Made by a program: the position numbers and the translations under genes | Assembly: GCA_016787565.1 (NCBI GenBank) | Contig: JAEUUG010000003.1 | Span: forward strand, 186,001 to 250,000 | Reading direction: 5' to 3' | Origin: Cyclobacteriaceae bacterium | GTDB lineage: Bacteria > Bacteroidota > Bacteroidia > Cytophagales > Cyclobacteriaceae | Length of the DNA stretch: 64,000 nucleotides | Notes under the pieces: model-generated | Told to the model about the DNA's origin: nothing | Seen by the model: only the letters and a program-made list of their open reading frames with translations | Databases searched by the model: none | Shown: positions 1 through 8,841 of the stretch, in pieces | How the letters are laid out: every line of letters begins with the position of its first letter | Numbering within the stretch: the stretch's first letter is position 1

Positions 1-68
1 GGAAGTACGCTGCTCTATGTTGCCCGGACTTTCCTTCCCGACTAGGTCGGGACGATAAGACGGCTTGC
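1..68 (-). ncRNA. rnpB: RNase P RNA (5' part, cut by window edge)
   Basis: Read on the minus strand, this stretch holds the conserved 5' region of bacterial class A RNase P RNA: a short GC hairpin (CCCGAC / GTCGGG, the P3 position), followed at once by the near-universal GGAAAGTCCGGGC motif and then an ACATAGAGCAG segment. RNase P RNA is the catalytic subunit that trims tRNA 5' leaders. Only about 68 nt are visible; the remainder lies beyond base 1. The 5' end is approximate and is placed a few bases after the TAnnTTTG box at 73-80. The motif identification is strong; the exact end is an inference. Confidence 0.9.
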
Positions 69-72
69 GTCA

Positions 73-80
73 CAAAAATA
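73..80 (-). promoter_or_regulatory. -7 box of the rnpB promoter
   Basis: On the minus strand this reads TATTTTTG, a perfect match to the Bacteroidota -7 consensus TAnnTTTG, at the right distance upstream of the RNase P RNA 5' end. No good TTTG -33 box is visible in the expected place, so the call rests on the -7 box and its position. Confidence 0.55.
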
Positions 81-101
81 CAGATAAGAAACAGAATGGA
101 A

Positions 102-500
102 CTAGTGAATGTCTTTTCCGGTGAGTTTTAATTCGTAATGATCGGCTAGTTGTGCAACTTCCTGGATCATTTCTTTTACCTGATCCTCGGTAGCAGAGGA
201 AACCAGGCAGGATGCTTCAACTTTAAGGTATCCATCTTCCAGTACAAACTTGCTGAAATCAAAATTCGCACTTTGTTCAAGCAGCGATTTTAAATCAAGT
301 GATGAACTAAATTCACACACCTTCGAACTGAATACAGCTTGTTCGCGACCAGAAACCGGGCTCTTTTGTGTTAGTGCTAAAATGGTTTGAAACCGGTAGG
401 AGTCGATCGGTACAACCACAATGGATTTTGTATGATCGTAATCTGTGAATTGGCCTCCAATCTGATCAGCGTATTGCTTTACGGTAGAAGTTAAGTTCAT
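102..500 (-). CDS. conserved small hypothetical protein, 132 aa
   Basis: A 132-residue soluble protein that I do not recognise. It has no signal peptide or membrane segment. It begins with an ATG (498-500) and reads as an alternating alpha/beta protein with a basic/acidic mix and a helical C-terminal third. In size and pattern it recalls small two-layer chaperone-like folds (YbjN/type III chaperone-like), but no diagnostic motif supports that. It lies between the DUF2279 gene and rnpB, all on the minus strand, and is 74 bp downstream of the DUF2279 gene, so co-transcription is possible. Coding status is supported by a full-length frame with ordinary composition and no competing frame. Confidence 0.7.
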   Translation of the reverse strand: MNLTSTVKQYADQIGGQFTDYDHTKSIVVVPIDSYRFQTILALTQKSPVSGREQAVFSSKVCEFSSSLDLKSLLEQSANFDFSKFVLEDGYLKVEASCLVSSATEDQVKEMIQEVAQLADHYELKLTGKDIH

Positions 501-574
501 ATGGGTTGGTTTAAGAAATGGAAGTTAGGAAAATTGACGTGTAAAAATGGTATGCTGGTTTAATTTTTTTCCCG

Positions 575-1456
575 CTAGAAATAGAAGGCATAGAACTTTG
601 TTCCCTTCTTTGAGAATTCCAGTGTAGGCGATGGTAATTTGATCATGTTCGCCAGGAATATTAATGCTTTAAGGGCCTTTGATCGTGTTTTGATTGCGGT
701 GAGATCAAAGTCGATTGATACGTAGTATTGCCTGTACGGATTATATCCAGCAGCAAGATTTTGGTCATCACGCGCGTAGATCATGTCTTCAGCGCCATAT
801 CCCACAGCCAGGTTAAGCCACCTCGGAAACCTGATAAATTTATCCATGTCAGCAGAAAGCCAATAGGTTTGTCCGTTATAATCTTTGAATAGTTCTTGAA
901 TGGGCCCATCACCCAGAACATCCGGACGAACAGGAGCGTATGCTGTTCGGTGGAAAGAAAACTTCGGATAGATGCGTATTTCCTTCCAGCCTAGGGATTG
1001 CGCCAGAAAAAAGGAAGATCCTGCAGCATTTGCCAGTAAGTCGCCCGCAGAAGCACCATAGGCTTCTGAATAACCATCTAAAATCTCTATGGGTAAAAGA
1101 ACCATAAAACCTGTGAGTGATCCAATCAGGTCTGATTTCGTTGATGGCACGTTGCACCATCGGAGTGCGCGTGATGTACCGTAACTCAGATAAAATGAAG
1201 AATAGAAATGGCCAAGTTTGTCGACTTGTTTCCATTCAGCATTGTCGTTAAACCAATGGAAGGGTTCTTTCCCGGAATCACTATACCACAATTCGTTAAG
1301 GCCTACTAAGGTAGCCCCATAAACAAGACTGGCACTCAACGCAAAGGTGCGCAACCTTTTTTTGTTTACACCTGACGAATCGCTTACCTGTGCATCAACA
1401 CTATTTAACAAGGCAAGCCAGAGTGCAAGCAGCAATATCGTGGTCTTATTCCGCAC
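575..1456 (-). CDS. DUF2279 family protein
   Basis: A 293-residue protein with an N-terminal signal peptide (hydrophobic residues 5-20, likely cut after VDAQ). The central region has the hallmark of the DUF2279 family: an FxWFNDNAEW segment followed by DKLGHFYSSF (about residues 78-90) and hydrophobic helices to about residue 150. The C-terminal half has beta-type strands with aromatic residues, suggesting envelope placement. The family is annotated as a predicted periplasmic (lipo)protein of unknown role. Its start codon overlaps the end of the tamB-like gene by 11 bp in another frame, a strong sign of translational coupling in one minus-strand operon, so an outer-membrane or envelope role is a reasonable inference only. 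Confidence 0.8.
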   Translation of the reverse strand: MRNKTTILLLALWLALLNSVDAQVSDSSGVNKKRLRTFALSASLVYGATLVGLNELWYSDSGKEPFHWFNDNAEWKQVDKLGHFYSSFYLSYGTSRALRWCNVPSTKSDLIGSLTGFMVLLPIEILDGYSEAYGASAGDLLANAAGSSFFLAQSLGWKEIRIYPKFSFHRTAYAPVRPDVLGDGPIQELFKDYNGQTYWLSADMDKFIRFPRWLNLAVGYGAEDMIYARDDQNLAAGYNPYRQYYVSIDFDLTAIKTRSKALKALIFLANMIKLPSPTLEFSKKGTKFYAFYF

Positions 1457-4400
1457 CGTCTTCTTCTTTTATGGCCTCTCCGTTAGTGCCTGTGGAAACG
1501 GGTTTCGATTTGCGTTGCTTATCGCGTGCTTTTTTTAACAGATCTTTAAATTCGTTAAAACTCTGGGTATACATCAGGCTGGCACCTGTGGTTAATGAGT
1601 TTTGCGAGTTGATGGTGTTGAGAATGGGATTAACATTGGTTCGGCTATACATTTTAGCGCGAAATTTTCCATCTGCGGTTAGCATGTAGTCCACAGACCA
1701 ATCGCCTGCCAGGCTGGAGGCATTTGTTGTGCTTGTATTGTTACTGCCCTGACCATAGTACGTTCCATCGCTTGTTACCCGCAAGCGGCCATTAAAAAAT
1801 GAATACGATAATCGCAATTGAAAAGTATTAAAGGCTTCCTGATCCATTTGCCCGAGATCAACATCAACCTCCAGGTTTTCATCTACTTGCGTAGCCCAGT
1901 TGCTAAGCTGATTTGAGAAGAGCTCGCTCACACTGTTTACCAATGACCCGCTCGCATTGAAAGCATCCGGAGGTGAAAATTTGCGCAATACAATGAGGCT
2001 AAAGACCTGGCGTTTAAGTTCCTGTTCGTCCATTTTATTTTTGAATGCCTGAAATTGAAAAGCCAGGTCTACAACAGCACCCTCCACGATAATGGTCTTC
2101 GGAATCTGATCGGCAAGGATATCGAAATTTATTTGGGGTGCGAGCATTGGCCCTTCGAGTTTCAGTAGCACTTCCACCGGGTATTTTCTCCTCATCTGCG
2201 GGGTGGCAGCAAGTTCCTGATTGGTGATGATGGGACCGAATGATGCCAACTGGTTATAGGCTGCGTTAATATTCAGGATGGCAGCATACGGATCTCCATA
2301 CCAGGTTATGGTGCTTCCTTTTTTAATTTCAAATTCTTTATTGATGATATCATACAACGTAAAGTTGTACCATCCTTCTGTAAACACAAACGGACCGAAC
2401 ATGGAAAAATCTCCATTGGTGTCAATTTGTAGTTGGATATCGCCATTGCCGCGTCCACGAATGATGTCTCCCGCTTTCATATCAATCAGGATTTCGCAGT
2501 AGGCATCTGGTGTAATGTCCAGGTTAAAGTCAAGCGATAAGCCGGTTAAGGCAAGTTTCTTGGAGATGGATTGCTGGAGGTTGGATTGAAAGGTTGAATC
2601 ACTGAAATTGACAAAGTTGATAAAGTCTTTTTTCTCTGACGATGAAGATCCGCTTATCGGGATATAGATGCGCGTATTTTTTTCTGATTTCGCATGCGCT
2701 GATATTTTCAGATTCGACAACGGCCCGAAAATTGTCAGATCGCCCGAGGCGTAGGCTTGTCCGTAGAACAAACTGTTATCCTTAGCGGTGGTATTCATAA
2801 CCTGAAAGTTTTGATAGTTGGCGTCCAGGTTGATGCGCATATCGCGAAAGCCTTCATGGGTAATCGTTCCGTTAAGCTTTGCATTATTCCGTAATGCATC
2901 GGTGAGCTCAATATTGCGGAAGAATATGGAGTTGGGTGAGAGCCCGACAGTTCCGGTAAAACGATACAGCGTCTTCAAGTAATTAATCATCATTTGTCCG
3001 TCCTTCACTTCGCCTTCACCATTTATCAATGGCGATTTCAAACTTCCTGTGATGTGGTAGTTTCCGGAAAGCGTTCCATCCCATCGGCTGAAGAGGTCGT
3101 CAAAGAAAGGCTCAATAATTTTCAGGTTTGCATTCGTAAACTCGGCATCTACATTGATCGGACTAACTTGTTGTGATGGATTATAAGAGCCCATAGCATT
3201 GATGATGCGGGTTTCATTCCGATCTACCGTCAGGTTGATATTAAAACGATTCACGACCGTATCCCATTGATTATTTCCGCGTACATCCCCAATGAGAAAG
3301 TCATTCAGGGTCATGGCCTTTATGAAGAGATTATTTTGAATAAAGGGTTCGTGATAGTAATTGCTCACATCCAAACTGGCATTTAAAACACCGGAAATTT
3401 TTTCAGTGAGGAAGGTGTTCAGAAAAGAGAGATCGAATGCACTGATTTTGGCAGTAAGAATTTTTTCCGGATTCTCAGATAGATTTCCGTCTACCAGCAT
3501 GTACTGATTTTCATATTGTAGTTTTAAATCCCGTACAGTGATTTCTTTTTTGATAAAGGTGATGCTATTCGAGGGATCGAAGGCCCAGTCTTTTTCAAGT
3601 AAGTGAATGATGGAGGGCTGAAAGGTAAGTTGTGTACTATCTTTCAGGAAGTTGACAGCGCCACCCAATCGAATAAAGTTTTTCGTTTCGGCTTGATCAA
3701 CATCGAGAAGAAAGTCAATGTGGTTGTTGTTCCAGATACCTTCTGCTGTCAGGTTTTTAGTGTTAAGGCTTCCGAAGTCTTGGTGCGCAGAAGTAATCAG
3801 TGCGTTTGCCAGCACACTGGTGCTATCGGAAATTTTGGAAGCCGTGAGGTCTATTTCAGTATTGCTAAACTTTTTCTGCTGATAGGTGACAGATTCGATG
3901 CGTGTGTATGCCTGGAAAATACTGGTGTATCCACTGGTGAAGCGTCCTTCAATTTTTGTATTGTTAGCCAGTTGCATGTCGAGTTTAAACAGTTCTATCA
4001 AAGGCTTAATATTTTTCAGGTTTACCTCAAAACGGGCTTCGTATTTCTTAGGCGATGTTTTTTTGTTTGCGTAGTATTCGTGAATGGCATACTTATCATT
4101 GCTAATATTTAAAAGTATTTCTCTTTGCAGTGTTTGCGCATCGAGCAATACATCCGAAAAGTTAAAATCACCAGTGGCCATGGCGTCAATCAAGGTAGAT
4201 TGAAAGTTGACCGTTCGACTGGTTTTCGTGCGTTCGGCAGTGAGGTGTATTTTGTCCAACACAAGCCACTGGTCATTGAAGTTGATACGAAAATCTTCCA
4301 GGTCAGCCTCTCCGGCAAGACTATCCAACTGAAGTCCGCTGGTATTGATGTTCAGTTTGGAGTGAAGAAAGATGCGGTCTTTCGACAAGTTAAGGTTATG

Positions 4401-6008
4401 GAGAAGCGCAGTATCTAATTGTGCCTGAATCTTTAAAATGTCGCTTCCATTTCGCAGGTCGACAGACCCCTCTGCTGTAAGCTTGAGGTTAGGATCATCA
4501 ACCGTAACGATACCGCTAAAAAATTCAGATGCGAAGCGCGCATTGGTTGCAATATTGGTGTAGTTATATTTTTTAATTCCAAGCGAACTTACTTTTCCAT
4601 TCAATGTAAAATCAGCAGTCTGAACAGTCAATCCTGATCCTTTTAATTTACCATCGAGATTAACCAGTTGAAATGTGACTGTATCACTCAGGTACAGACC
4701 AAGATCAAAATTCTCCAACGTGAGATTTCCACTGTAATTGGATTTGTCGAAATTACCTTCGTTTACCTTAAAGTTAATATCGGACTTGATCTTGCCTATG
4801 TTGCTGAAAAAAGAACCGTTGGCAACAAAGTCATTTGTGTACCCGACAAATTGACCATTCATGTTAATTTTTCCAAGCGGATTCAACCGTGTCAGGGTAT
4901 TTTCATTGAAAACAAATTGCAGGTCGTTAAAATCAAGCAGCGAATTTTGAAGATTCAGGTTAATAAAAGTTTCTGTTATGTCCGGCAGACCCTCCATCTC
5001 CAGTGATCCGAGTAATTCGGTATTGCCCATACCTACTTCCATATTTTTCAAGACGAACCGGTTCACTCTCCCGTTAAAAATGCCATTGATTTTTAAGGGC
5101 TTGTTAAGTTGCTCGGCACCGGGTACAAAGAGGGCAAGATCGCGGGGGTATAGTACTATATCTTTCAGATTGGCATGTATCTTAACCTTGCTGTTAAAGT
5201 CATCCAGGTCGAGTTGACTTTTGTAGGTGAAGATGATTGTATCGGATACCGTGCTTTCACCGGCTTTCAGATTGAGCCCGATAAACTCCATTGCTTGTTG
5301 TGATATGCGGAAAAATGTAGATAGCTGACGAATGCTAAAATTCGTTTCCTGATCTGTTGCTATCAGGGTAGTTACATTAAACTCGGTGGTGTCGCCCAGA
5401 ATCAAGAAATTCTGAAGTTGACCTTCGTCAATATCCAGGGTAAACTGATTGTAATTGAATCCATTCTCAATCGGTTCTTTGTCCTGATCAATCAATGAAA
5501 ATTTACTTTGTGATATGAAAGCCTCCCCAATTTTAATTCGTTGTGTCCGGCTTCCGGGATTTTTTGATGCAGCATAATGTTCATTTATTTCATTAATAAA
5601 CACATTGATGTTCAGATTGCGGGAGGTATCCGATTCATGGATTTTGGTGAGGTAAACGGCTGCACTGTCCAGAATAATTCCGTCAATATGGACATCGGGT
5701 CCTCCCAGCAGTTGCGCTATAGTATAGTTGATCCGGATACTTTTGGCGGCAATCATTTTATTTCCTTCTTTGTCCAGCACCAGAACGCCCTCCAGTTCCA
5801 GCCGGTCGAACCACAATAGTCTGAACTTTTTGATGGACGTTTTAAAACCGACAATGCTATTAAAGTCCGTGAGGTAATGGCTGATCAAGCGTTGCTGAAC
5901 CGGAGGAATCTGAAGAATGAGGAACGCTGACGCGAGCAGGAAGATGATACTTGCCAGAAAATAGGCCAGTATTTTTCGAGTTCTATTTTTGATAACTTGC
6001 AGGTTCAT
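1446..6008 (-). CDS. tamB: TamB-like translocation/assembly module protein
   Basis: A 1520-residue protein with one N-terminal membrane anchor (about residues 13-33), then well over 1000 residues of repetitive beta-strand sequence of the AsmA/TamB (bridge-like lipid-transfer) type. The C-terminal 400 residues form the TamB/DUF490 domain, including an FxAFKNKMDEQELKRQ stretch and a terminal beta-barrel-like strand region. TamB spans the periplasm and, with an Omp85 partner, helps insert outer-membrane proteins or move phospholipids. No TamA/BamA partner is in the window. Length fits Bacteroidota homologues (about 1450-1700 aa). The ATG at 6006-6008 lies just before the membrane anchor and is only 10 bp from the divergent tsaD start. 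The DUF2279 gene follows with an 11-bp overlap. Confidence 0.9.
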   Translation of the reverse strand: MNLQVIKNRTRKILAYFLASIIFLLASAFLILQIPPVQQRLISHYLTDFNSIVGFKTSIKKFRLLWFDRLELEGVLVLDKEGNKMIAAKSIRINYTIAQLLGGPDVHIDGIILDSAAVYLTKIHESDTSRNLNINVFINEINEHYAASKNPGSRTQRIKIGEAFISQSKFSLIDQDKEPIENGFNYNQFTLDIDEGQLQNFLILGDTTEFNVTTLIATDQETNFSIRQLSTFFRISQQAMEFIGLNLKAGESTVSDTIIFTYKSQLDLDDFNSKVKIHANLKDIVLYPRDLALFVPGAEQLNKPLKINGIFNGRVNRFVLKNMEVGMGNTELLGSLEMEGLPDITETFINLNLQNSLLDFNDLQFVFNENTLTRLNPLGKINMNGQFVGYTNDFVANGSFFSNIGKIKSDINFKVNEGNFDKSNYSGNLTLENFDLGLYLSDTVTFQLVNLDGKLKGSGLTVQTADFTLNGKVSSLGIKKYNYTNIATNARFASEFFSGIVTVDDPNLKLTAEGSVDLRNGSDILKIQAQLDTALLHNLNLSKDRIFLHSKLNINTSGLQLDSLAGEADLEDFRINFNDQWLVLDKIHLTAERTKTSRTVNFQSTLIDAMATGDFNFSDVLLDAQTLQREILLNISNDKYAIHEYYANKKTSPKKYEARFEVNLKNIKPLIELFKLDMQLANNTKIEGRFTSGYTSIFQAYTRIESVTYQQKKFSNTEIDLTASKISDSTSVLANALITSAHQDFGSLNTKNLTAEGIWNNNHIDFLLDVDQAETKNFIRLGGAVNFLKDSTQLTFQPSIIHLLEKDWAFDPSNSITFIKKEITVRDLKLQYENQYMLVDGNLSENPEKILTAKISAFDLSFLNTFLTEKISGVLNASLDVSNYYHEPFIQNNLFIKAMTLNDFLIGDVRGNNQWDTVVNRFNINLTVDRNETRIINAMGSYNPSQQVSPINVDAEFTNANLKIIEPFFDDLFSRWDGTLSGNYHITGSLKSPLINGEGEVKDGQMMINYLKTLYRFTGTVGLSPNSIFFRNIELTDALRNNAKLNGTITHEGFRDMRINLDANYQNFQVMNTTAKDNSLFYGQAYASGDLTIFGPLSNLKISAHAKSEKNTRIYIPISGSSSSEKKDFINFVNFSDSTFQSNLQQSISKKLALTGLSLDFNLDITPDAYCEILIDMKAGDIIRGRGNGDIQLQIDTNGDFSMFGPFVFTEGWYNFTLYDIINKEFEIKKGSTITWYGDPYAAILNINAAYNQLASFGPIITNQELAATPQMRRKYPVEVLLKLEGPMLAPQINFDILADQIPKTIIVEGAVVDLAFQFQAFKNKMDEQELKRQVFSLIVLRKFSPPDAFNASGSLVNSVSELFSNQLSNWATQVDENLEVDVDLGQMDQEAFNTFQLRLSYSFFNGRLRVTSDGTYYGQGSNNTSTTNASSLAGDWSVDYMLTADGKFRAKMYSRTNVNPILNTINSQNSLTTGASLMYTQSFNEFKDLLKKARDKQRKSKPVSTGTNGEAIKEEDGAE
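5984..5991 (+). promoter_or_regulatory. -7 box for tsaD inside the tamB coding region
   Basis: TATTTTTG matches TAnnTTTG exactly and ends 27 bp before the tsaD ATG, which would give a short leader. The box lies within the first codons of the divergent tamB gene. It covers the TTG at 5989 that could otherwise be taken as an upstream tsaD start, and so argues for the ATG at 6019. No clear -33 TTTG is visible. Confidence 0.5.
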
Positions 6009-6018
6009 TAATCAACAC

Positions 6019-7032
6019 ATGGGTCCCGTTATACTTGCCATTGAATCTTCGTGCGATGAAACATCTGCCTCAGTTATACGAAACGGCAAGGTACTTAATA
6101 ATATTATTGCCTCACAGGCGGTACACCGGAAATACGGTGGTGTTGTGCCTGAACTTGCATCGCGTGCCCATCAGCAAAATATTGTTACGGTAGTAGATGA
6201 AGCAATGGAGAAGTCCGGCTTATCCAAAACCGATTTAAATGCCATTGCGTTCACGCGGGGGCCCGGCTTAATGGGTTCGCTGCTGGTGGGTGTATCGTTT
6301 GCCAAGGGTATGTCACTGGCATTGGGTATTCCCCTGATCGAGATCAATCACATGGAAGCCCATGTATTGGCTCATTTTATTGATGATCCTGTGCCGGAGT
6401 TTCCTTTCTTGTGTTTAACGGTTAGTGGCGGTCATACCCAGATTGTGCTGGTAGAGGATTACACAACTATGCAGGTTATTGGTCAGACGCAAGATGATGC
6501 TGTGGGAGAGGCTTTTGATAAAGCCGCAAAAATTATGGGACTACCATACCCAGGTGGGCCATTAATTGACGAATATGCCAATGTGGGAAATCCGAAGGCA
6601 TTTCACTTTCCGGTAACAAGCATGCCGGGTCTCGATTTTTCTTTCAGCGGAATCAAAACGGCTTTTATGTATTTTCTGCGCGATGAGAAACTAAAAAATC
6701 CAGCTTTTGTTGAAGAAAACCTGTACGATATCTGTGCAAGCCTGCAGCGCCATTTGGTAACGATGTTGCTTACCCGCCTAGAGCAGGCAAGTGTGCAAAC
6801 GGGTATCCGGAACATTGCTATTGCCGGTGGAGTATCAGCCAATTCGGGGTTGCGCTCGGCACTAAAAAACATGGCCGAAAAGAGAGAATGGAACGTCTTT
6901 ATACCAGAATTTGAATATTGTACCGACAATGCTGCAATGATTGCCATGGCCGCTCATTTCAAGTATTTGAGGAAAGAGTTTTGTAGCTTGGATGTAACAC
7001 CATTGGCAAGAATGCCAATCGGTTTGGCCTAA
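6019..7032 (+). CDS. tsaD: tRNA N6-threonylcarbamoyladenosine transferase TsaD
   Basis: A 337-residue Kae1/TsaD protein that transfers the threonylcarbamoyl group from TC-AMP to A37 of ANN-decoding tRNAs, working with TsaB and TsaE in the cytoplasm. Visible motifs: LAIESSCDETS at the N terminus, GGVVPELASRAH, the metal-binding NHMEAHVLAH (both His), VSGGHTQ, GEAFDKAAKIMGLPYPGG, FSFSGIKTA, and the C-terminal AGGVSANSGLR and CTDNAAM nucleotide/metal-site segments. The ATG at 6019 gives exactly the usual family length (E. coli 337 aa); a TTG 30 bp upstream is unlikely because it falls in the promoter box. It starts 10 bp from divergent tamB and is followed after 6 bp by the thioesterase gene, probably in one operon. 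Confidence 0.97.
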   Translation: MGPVILAIESSCDETSASVIRNGKVLNNIIASQAVHRKYGGVVPELASRAHQQNIVTVVDEAMEKSGLSKTDLNAIAFTRGPGLMGSLLVGVSFAKGMSLALGIPLIEINHMEAHVLAHFIDDPVPEFPFLCLTVSGGHTQIVLVEDYTTMQVIGQTQDDAVGEAFDKAAKIMGLPYPGGPLIDEYANVGNPKAFHFPVTSMPGLDFSFSGIKTAFMYFLRDEKLKNPAFVEENLYDICASLQRHLVTMLLTRLEQASVQTGIRNIAIAGGVSANSGLRSALKNMAEKREWNVFIPEFEYCTDNAAMIAMAAHFKYLRKEFCSLDVTPLARMPIGLA

Positions 7033-7038
7033 AAGAGA

Positions 7039-7425
7039 ATGAAAAATACCGTTCAGGTTGGAGATAAAAGGGAGTATCGCAGGGTGGTGGTTGTGAATGA
7101 TGTAGCAGCTTTTCATGGAGAAGTTGTTCATGAGGTTTGTGCTACATTTTCGTTGGCACGCGATATCGAATGGACGTCCCGTCAGTTTGTATTGGATATG
7201 TGTGAGCCTGACGAAGAGGGAATCGGAACATTTCTCAGCATTGATCATAAAAGTCCGGCATTTGTCGGAGATGAGATATGCTATATTGCTGTAGTTGAGC
7301 ACATCAAGGGAAACGAACTTATTTGTTCCTTCGAAGCAAATGTCAGCGATCGGATGGTGGCGACCGGCAAAACCGGTCAGAAGATTTTAAAGAAGGAAAA
7401 GATAGCAAGGTTATTTAAACACTAG
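7039..7425 (+). CDS. FlK-like hotdog-fold thioesterase
   Basis: A 128-residue cytoplasmic protein resembling the FlK-type hotdog thioesterases. It has a first strand/helix segment with the central-helix residues (about 35-50), then the segment GIGTFLSIDHKSPAFVGDEI (about 61-80), which matches the family pattern of a conserved His followed by a Pro/Val-Gly turn, and a final strand pair with a GxxIAR-type end. Family members hydrolyse acyl-CoA thioesters; the substrate here is unknown. The FlK-type Thr/Glu catalytic partners are not clearly placed. The gene sits between tsaD (6 bp) and smpB (28 bp) on the same strand, so it may be a housekeeping passenger of that operon. Confidence 0.7.
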   Translation: MKNTVQVGDKREYRRVVVVNDVAAFHGEVVHEVCATFSLARDIEWTSRQFVLDMCEPDEEGIGTFLSIDHKSPAFVGDEICYIAVVEHIKGNELICSFEANVSDRMVATGKTGQKILKKEKIARLFKH

Positions 7426-7453
7426 CGTAAGCGTACAGAAAGAGGGATGCGGT

Positions 7454-7918
7454 ATGGCCAAACAGCGATTTTCAAACGATATTAATATACGAAACCGTCA
7501 GGCTGGATTTGAGTTTGAATTGCTCGATAAATATGTTGCCGGCATGGTATTGACGGGTACAGAAATTAAATCCATTCGCGAAGGCAAAGTGAACCTGCAG
7601 GATGGATATTGCTATTTCAACAATGGTGAGCTTTTCGTAAAGGGTATAAATATTTCGGCCTATGCGCAGGGCACGCACTACAATCACGATGCTGTGCGCG
7701 ACAGGAAGTTGCTGCTGAAGCGATCGGAAATAAAAAAGATGGAGGGGAAAATTGAAGAACGTGGTTTAACCCTTGTGCCTACACGTCTTTTTATCAACGA
7801 ACGTGGCTTGGCTAAATTGGAGATCGCTATCGCCCGGGGTAAGAAAACGCACGATAAACGTGATAGTATAAAAGAACGTGATGCCAAGCGTGAACTTCAT
7901 CGACTTAAACTTAAGTAG
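7454..7918 (+). CDS. smpB: SsrA-binding protein SmpB
   Basis: A 154-residue SmpB, the partner of tmRNA in rescuing stalled ribosomes. The OB-fold core begins at FSNDINIRNRQAGFEFEL. It contains the conserved GMVLTGTEIKSIREGKVN (about residues 30-47) and the ISAYAQGTHYNHD loop, and ends with the basic tail GKKTHDKRDSIKERDAKR that enters the mRNA channel. Length is typical (about 150-160 aa). Start is the ATG at 7454. The stop is 8 bp before the NlpC/P60 gene, so the two are probably co-transcribed. The tmRNA gene itself is not seen in this window. Confidence 0.97.
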   Translation: MAKQRFSNDINIRNRQAGFEFELLDKYVAGMVLTGTEIKSIREGKVNLQDGYCYFNNGELFVKGINISAYAQGTHYNHDAVRDRKLLLKRSEIKKMEGKIEERGLTLVPTRLFINERGLAKLEIAIARGKKTHDKRDSIKERDAKRELHRLKLK

Positions 7919-7926
7919 AAAGAAAA

Positions 7927-8718
7927 ATGGAAATAGTGGATTACGGAGTTTGTCGTCTCAGTGTCGTGCCTGTTCGGTTAGCGCCAACGCATCAGGCTGA
8001 GCAGATAACACAACTCTTGTTTGGTGATCACTATGCCGTAACGGAGACTGTAAAGGAAAAACGTTGGATCAGGGTCAAAATAAACTACGATCAATATGAA
8101 GGATGGATCGATGAAAGTCAACACCATTCCGTTACGCAGGAATATTTTGAGTACCTGAATCGGGCAGAATTTAAAATTGCCACGGATCTGACATCCAGTA
8201 TTCTGTACAATAAAAGTCCGCAGATTATTTTAATGGGCAGCATCATCCCGATTTCCAGTTCAGAGCTTTTTAAAATGGAAGAGCAGTTCGCCTTCAATGG
8301 CGAAACCAAAAACATGGGCCAGAAGCGGGAATTTGAATTCGTAAAAACTATTGCGCTAAAGTATCTTAACTCTCCTTACCTATGGGGAGGTAAAAGTCCG
8401 TTTGGCATTGATTGCTCGGGATTTACACAAATGGTGTATAAAATATGTGGATATAAGTTGTTCCGCGACAGCAGACAACAGGCTAGTCAGGGCAGAGCGG
8501 TGCAATCGTTAGAGGTTGCCCGTCCAGGTGATTTAGCTTTTTTTGATAGTGCTGAAGGAAAAATAGTCCATGTCGGTATGCTGTTGGAAGAAAATAAGAT
8601 CATCCATGCTTCGGGTCGTGTTCGTATCGATTATATCAACGAAGAGGGCATTCTCAACATGGATACAAAAATTTACTCCCATCACTTAGCGAGCATTAGG
8701 CGCATGCTTGCCGAGTAG
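7927..8718 (+). CDS. NlpC/P60 (C40) peptidase with N-terminal SH3-like domains
   Basis: A 263-residue peptidoglycan peptidase of the gamma-D-glutamyl-L-diamino-acid endopeptidase (dipeptidyl-peptidase VI-like) type common in Bacteroidota. Residues 1-120 form bacterial SH3-like modules (YGVCRLSVVPVR, then a WIRVKINYDQYEGWI strand pair). Residues 135-263 form the NlpC/P60 domain with catalytic Cys163 in GIDCSGF, His215 in KIVHVGM and third polar residue His227 in IIHASG. No signal peptide is visible, in keeping with a cytosolic recycling role for family relatives, though the location is inferred. It is the last gene of the tsaD-smpB run. Confidence 0.92.
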   Translation: MEIVDYGVCRLSVVPVRLAPTHQAEQITQLLFGDHYAVTETVKEKRWIRVKINYDQYEGWIDESQHHSVTQEYFEYLNRAEFKIATDLTSSILYNKSPQIILMGSIIPISSSELFKMEEQFAFNGETKNMGQKREFEFVKTIALKYLNSPYLWGGKSPFGIDCSGFTQMVYKICGYKLFRDSRQQASQGRAVQSLEVARPGDLAFFDSAEGKIVHVGMLLEENKIIHASGRVRIDYINEEGILNMDTKIYSHHLASIRRMLAE

Positions 8719-8805
8719 AAAGTCCGAATTCAAATTCGATCTGGCTTTTCCGCCTGATCAATTTTCCAGTTCTCTTTTCCCATCATGCCGTCATTCATTT
8801 TCGGC

Positions 8806-8837
8806 TTTGCTTCGTAACCAGATTGCTACTATCTTTC
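8806..8837 (+). promoter_or_regulatory. candidate promoter for the HNH nuclease gene
   Basis: TTTG (8806-8809), 20 bp, then TATCTTTC (8830-8837), which matches seven of eight -7 positions counting the two free ones. Spacing is right for a Bacteroidota promoter. The -7 box ends only 4 bp before the ATG at 8842, so a transcript from here would be leaderless or nearly so. The 123-bp gap before the HNH gene otherwise shows no clear feature. Confidence 0.35.
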
Positions 8838-8841
8838 ATTT

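Noticed and set aside
1390..5819. Several plus-strand open frames opposite tamB
   Set aside because: They lie fully inside the minus-strand TamB-like gene, lack family motifs and are low-complexity shadows.
5989..6018. TTG at 5989 as tsaD start
   Set aside because: It lies in a perfect -7 box, and the ATG at 6019 gives the standard TsaD length.
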